This document shows positions 37,554-50,005 of a DNA stretch of 64,000 nt, piece by piece (position 1 is the stretch's first letter; every line of letters starts with the position of its first letter). The DNA comes from Nageia nagi (lineage: Eukaryota > Pinophyta). A program made the translations under genes and the position numbers. The notes beneath the pieces were generated by a model. That model did not search any database, was not told where the DNA came from, and saw nothing but the letters and a program-made list of their open reading frames with translations. The stretch covers positions 134,602,001-134,666,000 of the forward strand of contig JBITNC010000001.1 of assembly GCA_050084985.1 (NCBI GenBank). Reading direction: 5' to 3'.

Positions 37554-38419
37554 TGATCCTAAAACACATAAAATTAAGTTAAAAATAGAAAAAACTAAAT
37601 CATTTGGGAAATAAAGTAAAGGATGATTGATATCTTCTCATCCCACACCTTCCAACTTCATATTAGGACAATGATAAGGCTAGATATGTGTTTCCATCTA
37701 GATTTTTGTCCCAAGAATGGCAACTTTGGTAGTTTCCAAGATTTGTAGATAACCCCTCAATAGTGAAGCAAAAAAAAACTCATATTTAATGCAACCTTAA
37801 TTTGCCAAAATACATTAAAAATTTAGTAAGTAAATGCATCTTGTTTTTCCATGCTTTCATACTTGTATTTTATTATACTTCCATACATTTTAAACTATGT
37901 GAGCATGTATGTTTTGATGCATTGTTTATGTATGTTTAGGATTTATAGGAGCAATAGTTGATTTGAGCAAAGAAGAGCCAAAGAACTAGCAAAAAAGGAG
38001 CAATAAACATTATTCTCTTTCTTCTACAAGTTTTATAAAACATTACTTGGAGCTTGCAAACAATAATAAAGAAAGCCTCCAAGACGTCCATATCATTTAT
38101 TGTACTTAATCCCTCCATGTGAAGTAAAACCAATAATCAAAATTGAGGTCTACTCATCAATAATAGAGAATGATGTTGATTATGATATCTCTTGTCTTGC
38201 ATGCATGTAGGGTTATTTTTTGAGTAAACATTCTAGTGCTAGAAAGAGGACCATCACATGCAAGATGCATCAAAAATGAGGTACAAGAGGTATTTTCTAT
38301 GTTTTAAAGCCTATTTTGGTATCTTGTGTTCTATGGTATTGTTACTAATTTCAAATTATTTTTTATGTCTTTTGTTTTCTATATGTGCTATGTAAATGTT
38401 GATGATCCAAAATAAAACA

Positions 38420-38531
38420 CCAATGATTGAAGGCAAATTCTAGTGATTCTCTATTGGAACACCAGTGATTAGGTTTGGAACATCGATGATTTAACTGAAA
38501 TGCTAGTAACTCTACTGGATCACCAATGATT
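38420..38531 (+). repeat. Six 9-bp motifs at 20-22 bp spacing (direct set)
   Basis: CCAATGATT, CTAGTGATT, CCAGTGATT, TCGATGATT, CTAGTAACT and CCAATGATT start at 38420, 38440, 38462, 38483, 38503 and 38523. Unit B has the same six at 60,453-60,564 with identical spacing (20, 22, 21, 20, 20) although the motifs themselves have changed. Confidence 0.7.
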
Positions 38532-38795
38532 CTATGTAAAAGTTTGAAAATGTCATCAACTCAAGATAAAAAGTATATGTTTCAACTATTATTAATACTG
38601 AAAGCATAAGTTTGGCATTAAAAATGAAAAATAGAAAAAAAAACCCCTTGTTCGTGATTTCTTTATCGAGATTGCATGTAGGAAGGGTAGATGTATGTTT
38701 AGGAAATATGCATTATTTTTATTTTAATTAAATAATTTGTACAAAAGTTATCTTTTTTGTTGCTTTTGGGAATGATAAATAAAATCACTTAATAC

Positions 38796-38872
38796 TTTCC
38801 ATTACACCCACCTATGCTCTCCCTTTGTATCAAAATGTGATCTTAGGTGATCAGAATGGGTGCAATAGGAAA
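38796..38872. other. Inverted repeat (hairpin) with 15-16 bp arms, unit A
   Basis: TTTCCATTACACCCA at 38796 pairs with TGGGTGCAATAGGAAA ending at 38872, with one gap and one mismatch. The unit B copy (60,828-60,904) has TGGGTGTAATAGGAAA and pairs better. It could be part of a small non-autonomous DNA transposon, but no target duplication was found. Confidence 0.6.
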
Positions 38873-39074
38873 TGAGTAAATGAAATCTTTTTTCCTTTTT
38901 TCACTTTCAATCTCTAAAATTGGTAAATGAAATCTCATTAAATTACTTTTGGACTTATAAGGAGGAATTAACTCTCATTACAAAATGAAATGAACATAAG
39001 GTTATTTTATTAAGGTTAAGACAAATTCAAACACATTAAATTGGTTAATTTACTGGGTGGGTATTTTTTCTTCA
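38873..39074. other. Short AT-rich spacer
   Basis: Nothing is recognised between the hairpin and the 101-bp array apart from repeated short words such as AAATGAA and CTCATTA. Confidence 0.5.
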
Positions 39075-39440
39075 TATTAATACTCTTGATTTTCCACCTC
39101 ATCACTCTGAAAGGGGGTTGAAGGATGGTAATTTGAAGAGGAGTTAAAGAACCTAATCTAAGGAAATTTATCTCACATTAAAACTCTTCATGGTTTGCCT
39201 CATCACTTCAAAAGGGGGTTGAAGGATGGTAATTTAAAGAGGAGTTAAAGAACCTAATCTAAGGAAACTTATCTCACATTAATACTCTTCATGGTCCACC
39301 TCATCACTTAGAAAGGGGGTTGAAGGATGGTAATTTGAAGAGGAGTTAAAGAACCTAATCTAAAGAAATTTATCTCACATTAATACTCTTCATAGTCCAT
39401 CTCATCACTCCAAAAGGGGATTGAAGGATAGGAGTTAAGG
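39075..39440 (+). repeat. Minisatellite, about 3.6 copies of 101 bp (unit A)
   Basis: The marker AAAGGGGG or AAAGGGGA starts at 39110, 39211, 39312 and 39413, exactly 101 bp apart. Each unit also carries CCTCATCACT, GAAGGATGGTAATTTGAAGA and GGAGTTAAAGAACCTAAT. The unit B copy is at about 61,105-61,480 with spacings of 100, 101 and 101. Confidence 0.95.
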
Positions 39441-40379
39441 AATCTCATTTAAGGTAATTTACATTCACTTAATGGATTCCTCTATACCTTATTTTACCTC
39501 TCTGAAAGGAGTTAAAAGGTAGATAAGAACAGTAAAAAGTGGTAAATGAATGTAACTTAATTACTTCTACACTTGAAAGGACTAAATGAATCTCATTAAT
39601 TTTTGGTTAAAGAATCACACTAAGTGGCAAATGAATTTCATGGGTTAGATCAAGAATCATTAATTAAAACACTACTTTTTTACATTAAATAAAATATAAT
39701 CAAAGGACATACATGTTGGATTGGGTTGTAGTTATCATGAGTTCTTTTATTTTTAATATATATGCATAAAACCTTTCAAAAATAAACATCAATGAGTTGG
39801 AAGTGATTACCAACCATTTATTCTATATTTCCTATGCACCCACTAACCACACTATAATCTGTAGAGCCAAACCTGGAGATGAATTCTAGGTTCTAAGATA
39901 AAAGTTGTTAGTTTTTGTAGGGTGATTATAAATAAGGAGGATATGCTTGGATTCCATTATTAAGATATTCTTCAGTGGTATTCCTTGAGTCCCATTGCAC
40001 TAAGGGGACCACCTTAGATACCAAGTTGATACTTTGCCATAGATTACCTATAAGATTTTGGTCTACCCTTATTTAAACACTTGACTAGAAAAAATAATCT
40101 AAGAAAATTAATAAAAATAAAATAAATAATTCACATCACTCATTAAGAAAGAGTAATTCAATTTACCAACAAAATTAGATAAGATAATCATATCAAAAAT
40201 GTGATTTTCTACATAGATTATTTGTGCATATAATTATTTTCTTGCCAATATAAAATGATAAAAAATATGATGGTTATTTGATGTTTATCTTTTTAACTTA
40301 TTGCAATTCAAAATTATCTTACTTTGTCTATCAAATTGAAATTAAAAGAATAAGAAATACAAGAGGATTTTGACATAAA
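39441..40379. other. AT-rich stretch; left edge of the unit-A-only block
   Basis: There is no gene. Homology to unit B stops at about 39,956, inside GCTTGGATT. From there to 45,683 the sequence is present only in unit A and probably starts with the leader of gypsy element G3. Confidence 0.6.
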
Positions 40380-43300
40380 TGTTGAAGAACACTCATCGCA
40401 TCTCGTAATACCAACCTTGGAGAATTATCCTACTTCTCCTTTTGAGATAATAAAGGATGATTCTAACATTAAAAGTGAGGAAATAAATAACAAAATTAAG
40501 AATCTTATAGCATACTTAGTTGAGTCAGAATATCTTACTCTTAATCTTATTCAACCTATAGAAAACTGCATTGAATCCTATGAAGAGTTAGACTATAATG
40601 TAACAAATTCCTCATCTCCATCATGGGATGAATATGACACTAAAGATAACACACTTGATATAAATACTGAGATTTCAATGAAATACATGATGAATTAAAA
40701 TCTTCTTATTCCTCTCTTGTTGATACTATCAAGCCTCTAACTACATATCATGACTCTAGTTCATGGAGGGATGAACTTGATATTAGCATCAAAGATTTTG
40801 ATATAAAATCATTTACTAGATCGTATGAATTTTCGATGCTTGATACTATGACTTCTTCATCCCCACTTTATGATGAATATGATACTAAAAATGAGGATCT
40901 TGGCATGGATTCTAAGAATCCTTTGGAGTACCTTATAGAATTACAATCTTATTCCCATGCTCCTCTTGAAATTATAGGGCATCCTATTGAGCCTCATGAT
41001 CCTCTTAAGTTTAGTGTTATAAATTATTTACCCTCATCATGGAAGAAATTAAGGATTTTGATATAGAAATTGGAAGATTCTTGGCTTGTCTCATATAACC
41101 TAAGGAGTCTCAATACAAAGAAATTAAAAACATGAAGATAAACCTTCTAGGTTTAATACAACAAGCCTAGAAATAAAACACCATGTAGGGAGGGAGTTTA
41201 TCCTAGTTATGTTGATGACAATGATTTTGATAATATTGGATGTTATTTAACTCAGTTAAAGGTACCTTTGAAAAACAATCAGTTTGCCTCAAAATTGGGA
41301 ATATGACAGAGATGATGGTATTGAAATAGATAAATCACCTATGCCTCTTTCCAATCTCAAACAATTAGAGATTTTCTCAAAGGGTATCCTACAAACCTAA
41401 ACATAATTATGCAACACAATTTTTACAAAATGGATGAAGAGTTGTTTCCTTAATGAGAAAAGATGATTTTTCACCATCAACAATATCTATGATTGATGAT
41501 TTGATGATAAAATTCCCATCCTAAACCAAAACAACAAATGAAGATGCATAATAATTCTTTCTTAGGCATGGAGTCTAACACATCAACTTAGTATGAGTGG
41601 CAAGGAGATATTCATTATGAAATCCAAAAGCGTGGTCCAAAAAGTCAATTTGAAATCCCAAAGATACCCTCTTATGATGATATAAGAATAGAATTAAAAA
41701 CACCATATGTTTATTATCAACATAAGAAATATTTCAAAAAATTGGTTGATGAAGTAAAACAAAAAGAAATAAAATAATAGAAATATGTCTTCTACAATCA
41801 ATATGAAAAACCAACTAGGTTTGCTAATAAACTAAGACAAGAAAATATGGGATAAAAATATGAGAAAGAAGCTAAGGAAAACCAATAGAATCCATCTTGG
41901 TTGCAATCATCATCATTTCTTAATCATAGAGCTTATAGATATCAAGATCCTTACCTTAATCAATGAAAGGAAGCATCTCTTAAAGATTTAGATTATCACT
42001 ATCATAGGTCCTTATCACCTTCTTTATTACCTTATGAATAAGTATATTATGATTTAGAATCATCATCCAAACAAGGGTATAGACTTTTCAAGGATATGAA
42101 GAAGAAGCAAATCCAAGAAATGAAGAATATCCTATGTATTTGCAAAATCAACCAAAAGAAAAGGCAATAAAAGAAGATAACTTTCATGAAAGGTTAAAAG
42201 AAATAGAAAGAGAGTTATGCATGCAAGATAAACAAAATATGTCTTATGAAATAATTTGCAATGAACCAATTCATCCTAATGTTACTAATAAGGAAATTTC
42301 TTTCAAATTTGAAATTCCAAATATTGGTCCATTTAAAGGAAAGGAAGATCCTATGGAACATTTAAGATAATTTAAATACTTAAGTTATTTGATTACCAAT
42401 GATGATGCATTAATGTTACATATCTTTGTCATGACACTTGCTGACTGAGCAATAGATTGATACAATAATTTGCCACAACATAGTATTATTTCATTTTCTC
42501 AATTACCAAATATGTTCTTAGAACATTTTAGAAATAATATCAAAGAAAAATCTTCTTTCATGGATCTTGCAAAACTACAACAATTCCATGATGAATCAAT
42601 CATATACTTTATTTCATAATGGAGGGTAATACTAACTAACATGACTTATAATTTACCTCAAGAAGAGTTGTTAAATTATTCAATCAAAGTTGTTCAAGGC
42701 TTATTGCTAGTATATTACAAATTCAACAACAGAGGACCTTCAAAGAAGCAATTAACCAAGTAGATGTAATCGAGAAAGTAAAAATATAGGATGATAAAAT
42801 AAATATTAACAATCAACAAAGGGATAAATACCAAAACAAATGTTTACACCTTTACAAAAATCTCTTTTTGATATTTTAAAGAAATTATGTGATCATCAAA
42901 TTATTAACTTGCTTGTTATAAAACCAAAAAATCTTAAAGCAAAAAGAAGCAGATGGTATAACAAAAAAGAGTTTTGTAATTATCATCATCAAAAGGGGCA
43001 TGATACAAATAATTATATAATGTTAAAAGATAAAATTCAAGATTTTTTCAATGATGGTAAGTTGGAAATGGATAATCCTACTTCTATCTCAAGTCAAAAT
43101 TTAGGAATTTTTCGGTACTCACTTCCTCTGTATCAAGTAAGTACTATAAACATTCTACCCAGTTACAATCAAACCATACATATTTCAAATCAAAATGAGC
43201 AACAACAAGAATAGTTAAAAATCTTATCTATAAAAATATCTTTATTCAAGTTGTTACAACAATCTAAAAATTATAAGGATGCTAAGAATCAAATACTTCA

Positions 43301-44560
43301 AGAAATTGAAATAGATGTAATTGATCCTAAAAGTTTTATTTAATTCATTGAAAATATTAAAATAGGCATACAACCCATAATTTCATTTTTTTATTACGAT
43401 ATAAAACCAAATAATGGGCCTCAAGGATTAGGTCCTCCTTTACATGTCATCGGTAAAGTAGATGGTAAGTTTGTTAAGAGAATATTAATAGATGAAGGAT
43501 CAAATATCAATATCATGTCTATATCAGCATATAAAAATTTTAATCTTACCTTATCTTATATTTCTTCACTATATTCAAAAATAAATGCATTCAACAATGC
43601 CTTATGTTCAATAATAAGATCAATAGTATTAACCATCACTATAGAACAAGATAATACAAACATTACTACATGTTATTAAAGAAGATATCCAACAGTATAA
43701 TGTTCTTTTAGGGAGATCATGGATTCAAGAAATTGAATGTGTCCATATACATTACATGGTTGTCTAAAATTCATTCATGGGGGAATAGTCCATTGCATTC
43801 CAAGAGATGAAAATCTATACTCACATTACAACATTACACAATGATCAAAGATAGAGTTCACCATAGAAAATTTAAAAAGAAAAACAACATCTATCTCTAT
43901 TAAAGGACTATTTCAAACCATGCCAATTTAATATTCTATTTTTAAAGAACTTACCCCTCAGATAAGATAAGTTTGATTTATAAAAGTCCTATTCAACAAG
44001 GACATCATTATAAAGATAAGAGATGTGAAATAAAATACAAAGAAAATTATATAGATGAAATGAAATAATTAGAACAATCTAATATGGTGTTCAATAATAT
44101 GATGAAAAAAATTTAAGGCCCAAGAGAATCAAAATGATTTATCTTTACAAAAAAATATGAACCAACATATCTTCCACCTAACCTCCATGGGTTCCTCTAT
44201 GCTTGTATTTAACACCAGGACTCAATGTTCAATATTTTAAGATATCTAATTTCACATCTTATGAATCCTTTGGAAATCAAAACATCCATGCTTTAGAAAA
44301 GAAACAAAATAATGAAACCTAATTTTTATGCCATTGTTAAAGCTCGAATCACAAATTATTCAACACTTATATTATAAACAATGTGTTATATTAATTAAGA
44401 TAAGGAAATTTCATTACAAGTCAAGTAATTACATTAAGCATGAATATTTTATTTTCCATCACCAATTGGGGCATGATACTGATCAATGTCACCAATTAAA
44501 TAATGTATTTGAATATTTAATAGATGATGGATGATTTGAGGTGGATATACCTTTAATGAT
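40380..44560 (+). pseudogene. Gypsy element G3 remains: gag and protease, no RT
   Basis: The N-terminal part has a repeated acidic motif: SSSPSWDEYDTKDN (about 40,610), a copy near 40,757, SSSPLYDEYDTKNEDL (about 40,850) and another near 41,030. The gag domain runs FEIPNIGPFKGKEDPMEHLR (42,311-42,367), DDALMLHIFVMTL and LPQEELLNYS. A zinc-knuckle-like stretch reads CNYHHQKGHDTNNY (about 42,975-43,015), with Tyr where the last Cys or His is expected. A retropepsin-like region follows: GKVDGKFVKRILIDEGSNIN (about 43,450-43,510) and LLGRSWIQEIE near 43,705. A second knuckle-like stretch, FHHQLGHDTDQCHQL, is at about 44,453-44,500. No RT, RNase H, integrase or LTR is found. This gag is related to that of G2. 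Confidence 0.75.
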
Positions 44561-47500
44561 AGATCATGATTTACTTCATCTATTATTGATGCATTCATTA
44601 AGCATATTAATATATTATAAAAAATCAAATGATGATAAACCATGTTGGTCACATTGGGACAATCATATTTCATCATATTTATGGCTTCCTTTCATTTCAC
44701 ATCCTTCACACTAGAGGATTAATCCTTCTCCTAATTGACTATAACTGCTTATCATAAAAAACAAAAAATCTTAAAAAACCAAAAAAATCTAAAAAATGAA
44801 AACATTCCATAAAATATAAAAAAAATTATATACATACTCAAAAATTATAATTTTGAAGCATCTTGGCTATTGAATGTACTCCCCTATGTATCTATACCAT
44901 ATCAATGTGTTCATTTTATTTTTTCCATTACTTCTATGTCACAAAACTATTAAGTGTCAAAAAAGATGATTCTAGTAACTTACCAAGTTGTGTGCACAAA
45001 TCATACATCCATCCACATATTATTCATATGTATAACTATATGCATAAATAAAGAAGTAGTTTATGAATATAATATTCATATTTGATTTTATCAAAATATC
45101 TTCTGTAAAATTTTTGAAACTTAGGATGATAAATAAACATAACTATGATACATCCTTAGGATATTATGAACTTAGATACATTTTCACATTTTAAAATCTC
45201 CTTGAGCATAATTTTGAGTTTTTATTCTCCTATTATTTTGCTTCATCCCAAACCCAAGAGCTAGGATAGAGGAAAATAGAATAGCAAAAAAGATTAAAAA
45301 AAAAAAAAGAGAAAATAGAAAAAAAATAAAAATGTGTAATAGATAGAAAAATGATTCAAAGAAAATTATTATAAATATAAATGTAGAATTCTTAGGTTAT
45401 TATAGTATCCTCTATCAAGGCTATGGATGCTTGACTAGAAATAGAGCAAGGTTGTAATGGGATCTAGGGGTTAGTCCTCACCAGGGCTATGGATGTCCAT
45501 CTAGCAGTGAGGTATACCTTACAAAGTGGTGACATGCCCAATCCCTATGATGGATCATTGTATGCTCATATGGATGAATCAGCTTACATATTTTATGCTC
45601 TTGAAACATTAATTTTGTGAGCATTAAGATAAGGAAATAAATATTATTGCACACACATGAGTTCATAGTAAACTTATGTTTATTATGACCTTGTTTTATA
45701 TCATCCCTAGTAGATGAAACCAAAACAAAAGATTATTTGATGAAGTTAATATTGAATCTCTTATTCATTACACTTCTCTATTATATTATCCATTCATTCC
45801 ACCTAATAATATATACATTATTATAATCCTGGTGATGTTAGTAGCATGTTATGTTTAACATATAGATAGTTATGTAATTCATTCACTTATCTATTTTTCA
45901 TGACTATAAATTCACAACTTCATACATTCACACATCCATATTCCCTACATCACCTTTATGGATTGTTACATTCAAGGTGCTTCCACATCCTTTAGGAAAA
46001 ATAGCAAGTATTTTCTCTCCCCATCAATATGGAAGTCAATATTACTATTTTTAAAACCTCTTACTTCTACCTTTATCTACAAGTTTAAGCAAGAAATTGC
46101 TCCTAGTAAACTGATAGAAGTCAACTCTAGAGCATTGTTAAATTTCATAGCATCTATTATTTTTGGGATCAAAAATAAGAAATTATTCTTTCCATGGGAT
46201 TGGAAGTCAATGTTCTCTCCTTACCACATTCCATTCACATCCTTAGAACATTGTTAAATTTTATAGCAATTGCTCTTCCTTTTGAATTGGAATTCAATGT
46301 TCTTTTTCTCATTACAATCATTACCATCAACCCATAAACTAATGTGTTATACCATACCCCATAACCCTTATAGCCAAGTTTGGTAAGTGATGCAATCTAA
46401 TAATGTAATTTTATTTTTATTTTTATTTTTATCTTAAGAATTAAAAAATATGCAACAAGTATAAAATTTAATATCTTTATCTAATAGAAAATAAATAACA
46501 ATCCCATAATGAATCTTTGATGGGAAAAATCAACACCCTTTACTTGATCATGACTCCTTAATGAGGCATCATTAATATTAAATATTCAAAATCTAAAATC
46601 CACAAAATACATTTGAAAAAAATAACTCATAAATATATATAATCATAATTCTTACACATAGTTAAAATTCAAACAACTAATATCATGAATAATATTAATT
46701 AACTCATAAATATCATTACTTATAGTTATTATATTTTTTCAATGTCCTCATTATTATATTTTAAATATTATTTTTTGTTGCCTCCACCATCTAGAGAGAT
46801 GTCACATCATTGCTATATAGCATATTGATGTAAGCCCATAATCAATTATCAATCATGGTTTTAAGTCTCTTTAGAAATGAGTAACAAAGATAATAATATG
46901 CATTTTTATCATCTATCATTGTGTAAAACCTTTTTCATCATCTTTGTAATAAAATTAATTTTCTCTCATCATATTAATAATTGAGGAGGAATATTGTTAC
47001 TTAGGCTTTATGTAACTTGATAATTTTTGATCTTGAATAAACATTCTTTCAATGATCTTTTCCAAAGACTAATGAATAGCCAAAAATCAAAAAATGAATC
47101 CTTTTTCATCTTAATGGGAGCCATAATGCTAAAATCGACATCATGCTTAAAGTAAGACCACAATCACACAGCACAAACATGGTTGCAACTCTTTTAAGAT
47201 GTACCTCAACTGAATGTAAAACATTATCAATTGCAAAATCAAAAGTTATATATCTATTCATGAATTGGGGTAATTATTATTTTCTATAACATAAAAAAGG
47301 AAAATTATTTTCAATGTTAATAATATCATAAGAATCATATACTTGTATATACTTAATATTCATAAAAAATATGCATGATTGTTAATCATTTTGACATCCA
47401 ACTTGGGTTGTCTCTTTTTTACCCCAATATTTGAAGGAGAATACACTCTACTTTCTTAATATAAAAATCCTAATCATGGAAATGCATGATTCTTATGAAT

Positions 47501-48051
47501 TTTGCAAAATATTATCATGAAACCCATTCTAATGGGATAGAGAATAGAATCATCAAAATAAATTGTATACGTAAAACAAGCTTCTTATCATATACTAGCT
47601 TCAAAATGGTATATGGAGATGAACTAGAGTATTTCACATACTTACATCATAGTAGAATATAGTATGAAGTTAAACACAAGTGTATTTTTAATGTACAATC
47701 TTATTAAAATGCATCGATTGCAAATGTATGAAGTCCATATTCAGTCATGATTGGGGCAACTACAATTTTTCATGACTCAAAAAGCAAATCTCTTGTATTC
47801 ACCTTTAAGTATTTATATCGTAAGGTAAATTCATCCAAGAGGTTAGCCAACTTAAATTCATCATATCTTAAGTGACGTGATTTACTTGTTTTCTTGCTAA
47901 ACATCATACTAAGACCCCATTTGCTAGGATAATAGCAAATATTTAAACTTGAACATATATACCTAAAAATGCTTCCTATCACATATTTGCCTCAACATAA
48001 TGACATATGTAGATATATACAAGAACAACTTTAGGATGTATCCTATATGAT
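44561..48051. other. AT-rich stretch without a gene to the end of unit A
   Basis: The part up to 45,683 occurs only in unit A and is low in complexity (A-rich runs near 44,760-44,830 and 45,290-45,340). From 45,684 it matches unit B (61,976 on). The frame at 45,958-46,257 has no known domain and is disrupted in unit B. Confidence 0.55.
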
Positions 48052-48064
48052 CACTACAAGAAAA
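48052..48064 (+). other. CACTACAAGAAAA at the unit A/B junction
   Basis: This 13-mer is identical to the classical terminal inverted repeat of plant CACTA transposons and sits where unit A sequence gives way to element G1 sequence. No opposite end (TTTTCTTGTAGTG) was found. It may be chance, since it partly overlaps degenerate G1 sequence. Confidence 0.3.
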
Positions 48065-48065
48065 G

Positions 48066-50000
48066 ATGAATGTGGTTATCGATGCTTTGTCTAGAAAACT
48101 TAAAGATCAAGTAGCACTACAAGCTCTTTCATCTCCTATTCCTCAATGGTTGGATAAAGTTAAATAAGAGTGGGTAGAGGATAGCTCCATCCAAGAATTG
48201 CTAAAATAGATTACTCAAGACCCCATGAGTAAACCACACCATACATGGCATGATGGTATTTTGAGATTCAAAGGTTAATTTTGTTACCATATCTTTCAAA
48301 ATGTAAATCAAAAATACTTACTAAATTACATTCCACACCTACATTAGGACATGAAGAATTTTTGAAAACTTATAAGCAAGTGCCATGATTATTCTATTGG
48401 ATAGGTATGAAATTGGATATAAAGTAGTTTATGGTAGCTTGTGATGTATTTCAATGATAAAATGGTGATATAGTGGGTACTTCAAGACTCATTCAACCTC
48501 TTCCCATACCTACTCCAACATGGATTGATATCTTAATGGATTTCATTGAAGGCCTTCCTAAATCTCATGGTAAATCAATTATTCTAGTGGTGGTTGATCA
48601 GTTATCCAAATATGCTCATTTTGGTTCATTAGCTCATCCCTACAAAGCAATTATAGTGGCATAATTATTCTTGGATACAATTTTTAAACTTCATGGCATG
48701 TCAGAGACAATTATTAGTGATCATAATCCCACTTTTACAAGTCATTTTTGGTAAGAGCTTTTTAAACTGCAAGGTAACCAACTAAACATGAGCTCAACAT
48801 ATTACCCATAAACTAATGGTCAAATTGAAATTATTAACAAATGCTTAGAAATATATTTACATTATTTTCCTTCAACACAACTTGTGCATTGGGTACAATG
48901 GCTTCCCTTGGTTGAGAGGTGGTATAATACATCTTATCATTCTACCAGTAAGATGACCTCCTATGAAGCAATGTATGGTCAAGCTCCACCAATAGTCACC
49001 TCATATGTTACAGGTACCAGTAAAGTTCAAGTAGTTGACTCAACTTAAGTTACTTAGGATGATATTCTTCATTTGCTCAAGGATATCCTTTAAATATCCC
49101 AATACTATATGAAACAAAAAGCTATCAGCAACATGTGGAAAGAGAGTTCTAGGTACATGACATGGTCTTTTTGAGGCTACAACCTTATCACCAAAAATCC
49201 TTAAAAAAAGGCCCTTAAAAATTAGCCCTGAAGTTTTATGGTCCTTACAAGGTGTTACAATGTATTTGCCCAACTGCATACAAATTAGAGCTTCCTGCTT
49301 CTTCCAAGATTCACCCAATATTTCATGTCTCTTACCTCAAGAAAGTGGTTGGATCAGAGGTTTGGGTTCAAACATAATTACCTAAGTTGGTAGAGGATGG
49401 ATCAATGGTAGTTGTACCTAAGGTAATTCTGGATCAATGCTCACAATAGCTTCATAATTGCTCCATCATAGAAGTTCTTATGTAGTGGTAAGGCATGGCA
49501 CTAGAAGATGCAACATGGGAAGTCCTTCATCAGCTATAGCAACAGTTTCCACACTTCAAGCTTTGAGAAAAAAGCTTCATCCCAAGAGGGGTGGCATGTT
49601 ATGATTCCACATCCTAACATTTTAGTGTTAGTATTAGTATTTTATTAAATTATTAGCATATATTGTAATATTATGATTGTAAGGGTAGGGCTCAATTTTA
49701 CATTACTATTAAGGTTAGGGTTTGCTTAATATAAATAGATAGAAGTGTGTGGAGAAATGAGCTTGAGCATTATTTTTCATCTTTGGAGTTGTAAGGAGGT
49801 AGCCCCCTTGAAGCGACCTATGATTCTATTACTATTCAGTAAAATCCTATCCTTATCTACTTATTGATGCTATTTCATGTTCTATTTACCAGCACATGCT
49901 TTGTTATTTCTAATAGATAGTTGTCATTTTCCTATTTCAATTCAATATTCATTTCATTTCTACAATATTCTCTCTTTTTCATATTTGTAGCATCATAACA
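48066..50000 (+). mobile_element. Chromovirus G1, 5'-truncated copy of unit B
   Basis: It starts at the RNase H end (counterpart of 11,425) and continues through integrase, chromodomain and 3' LTR. Integrase marks are [20 protein letters not shown] (about 48,539-48,598), SDHNPTFTSHFW and GQIEIINKC. It keeps HWVQWLPLVERWYNTSYHST (about 48,890-48,950), which is deleted in unit A. The chromodomain end LEDATWEVLHQL is at about 49,501-49,536. Stops remain throughout, so it is inactive. Confidence 0.92.
49597..50000 (+). repeat. 3' LTR of G1, unit B copy
   Basis: It starts TGTTATGATTCC after the purine tract CCAAGAGGGGTGGCA and ends CATCATAACA; 404 bp. AAGTA follows, the altered target duplication. 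It is collinear with 12784-13185. Confidence 0.93.
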
Positions 50001-50005
50001 AAGTA

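Larger units (their letters stand above)
37133..38795. other. AT-rich stretch without a gene, with motif arrays
   Basis: This sequence is not copia-like although it directly follows the truncated C2 element. It contains the inverted motif array at 37,504-37,553 and the direct array at 38,420-38,531. The short frame at 37,936-38,133 on the minus strand is not supported. Confidence 0.55.

Noticed and set aside
45958-46257. 99-codon open frame
   Set aside because: It resembles no family, and the unit B counterpart is broken by stops and an indel.
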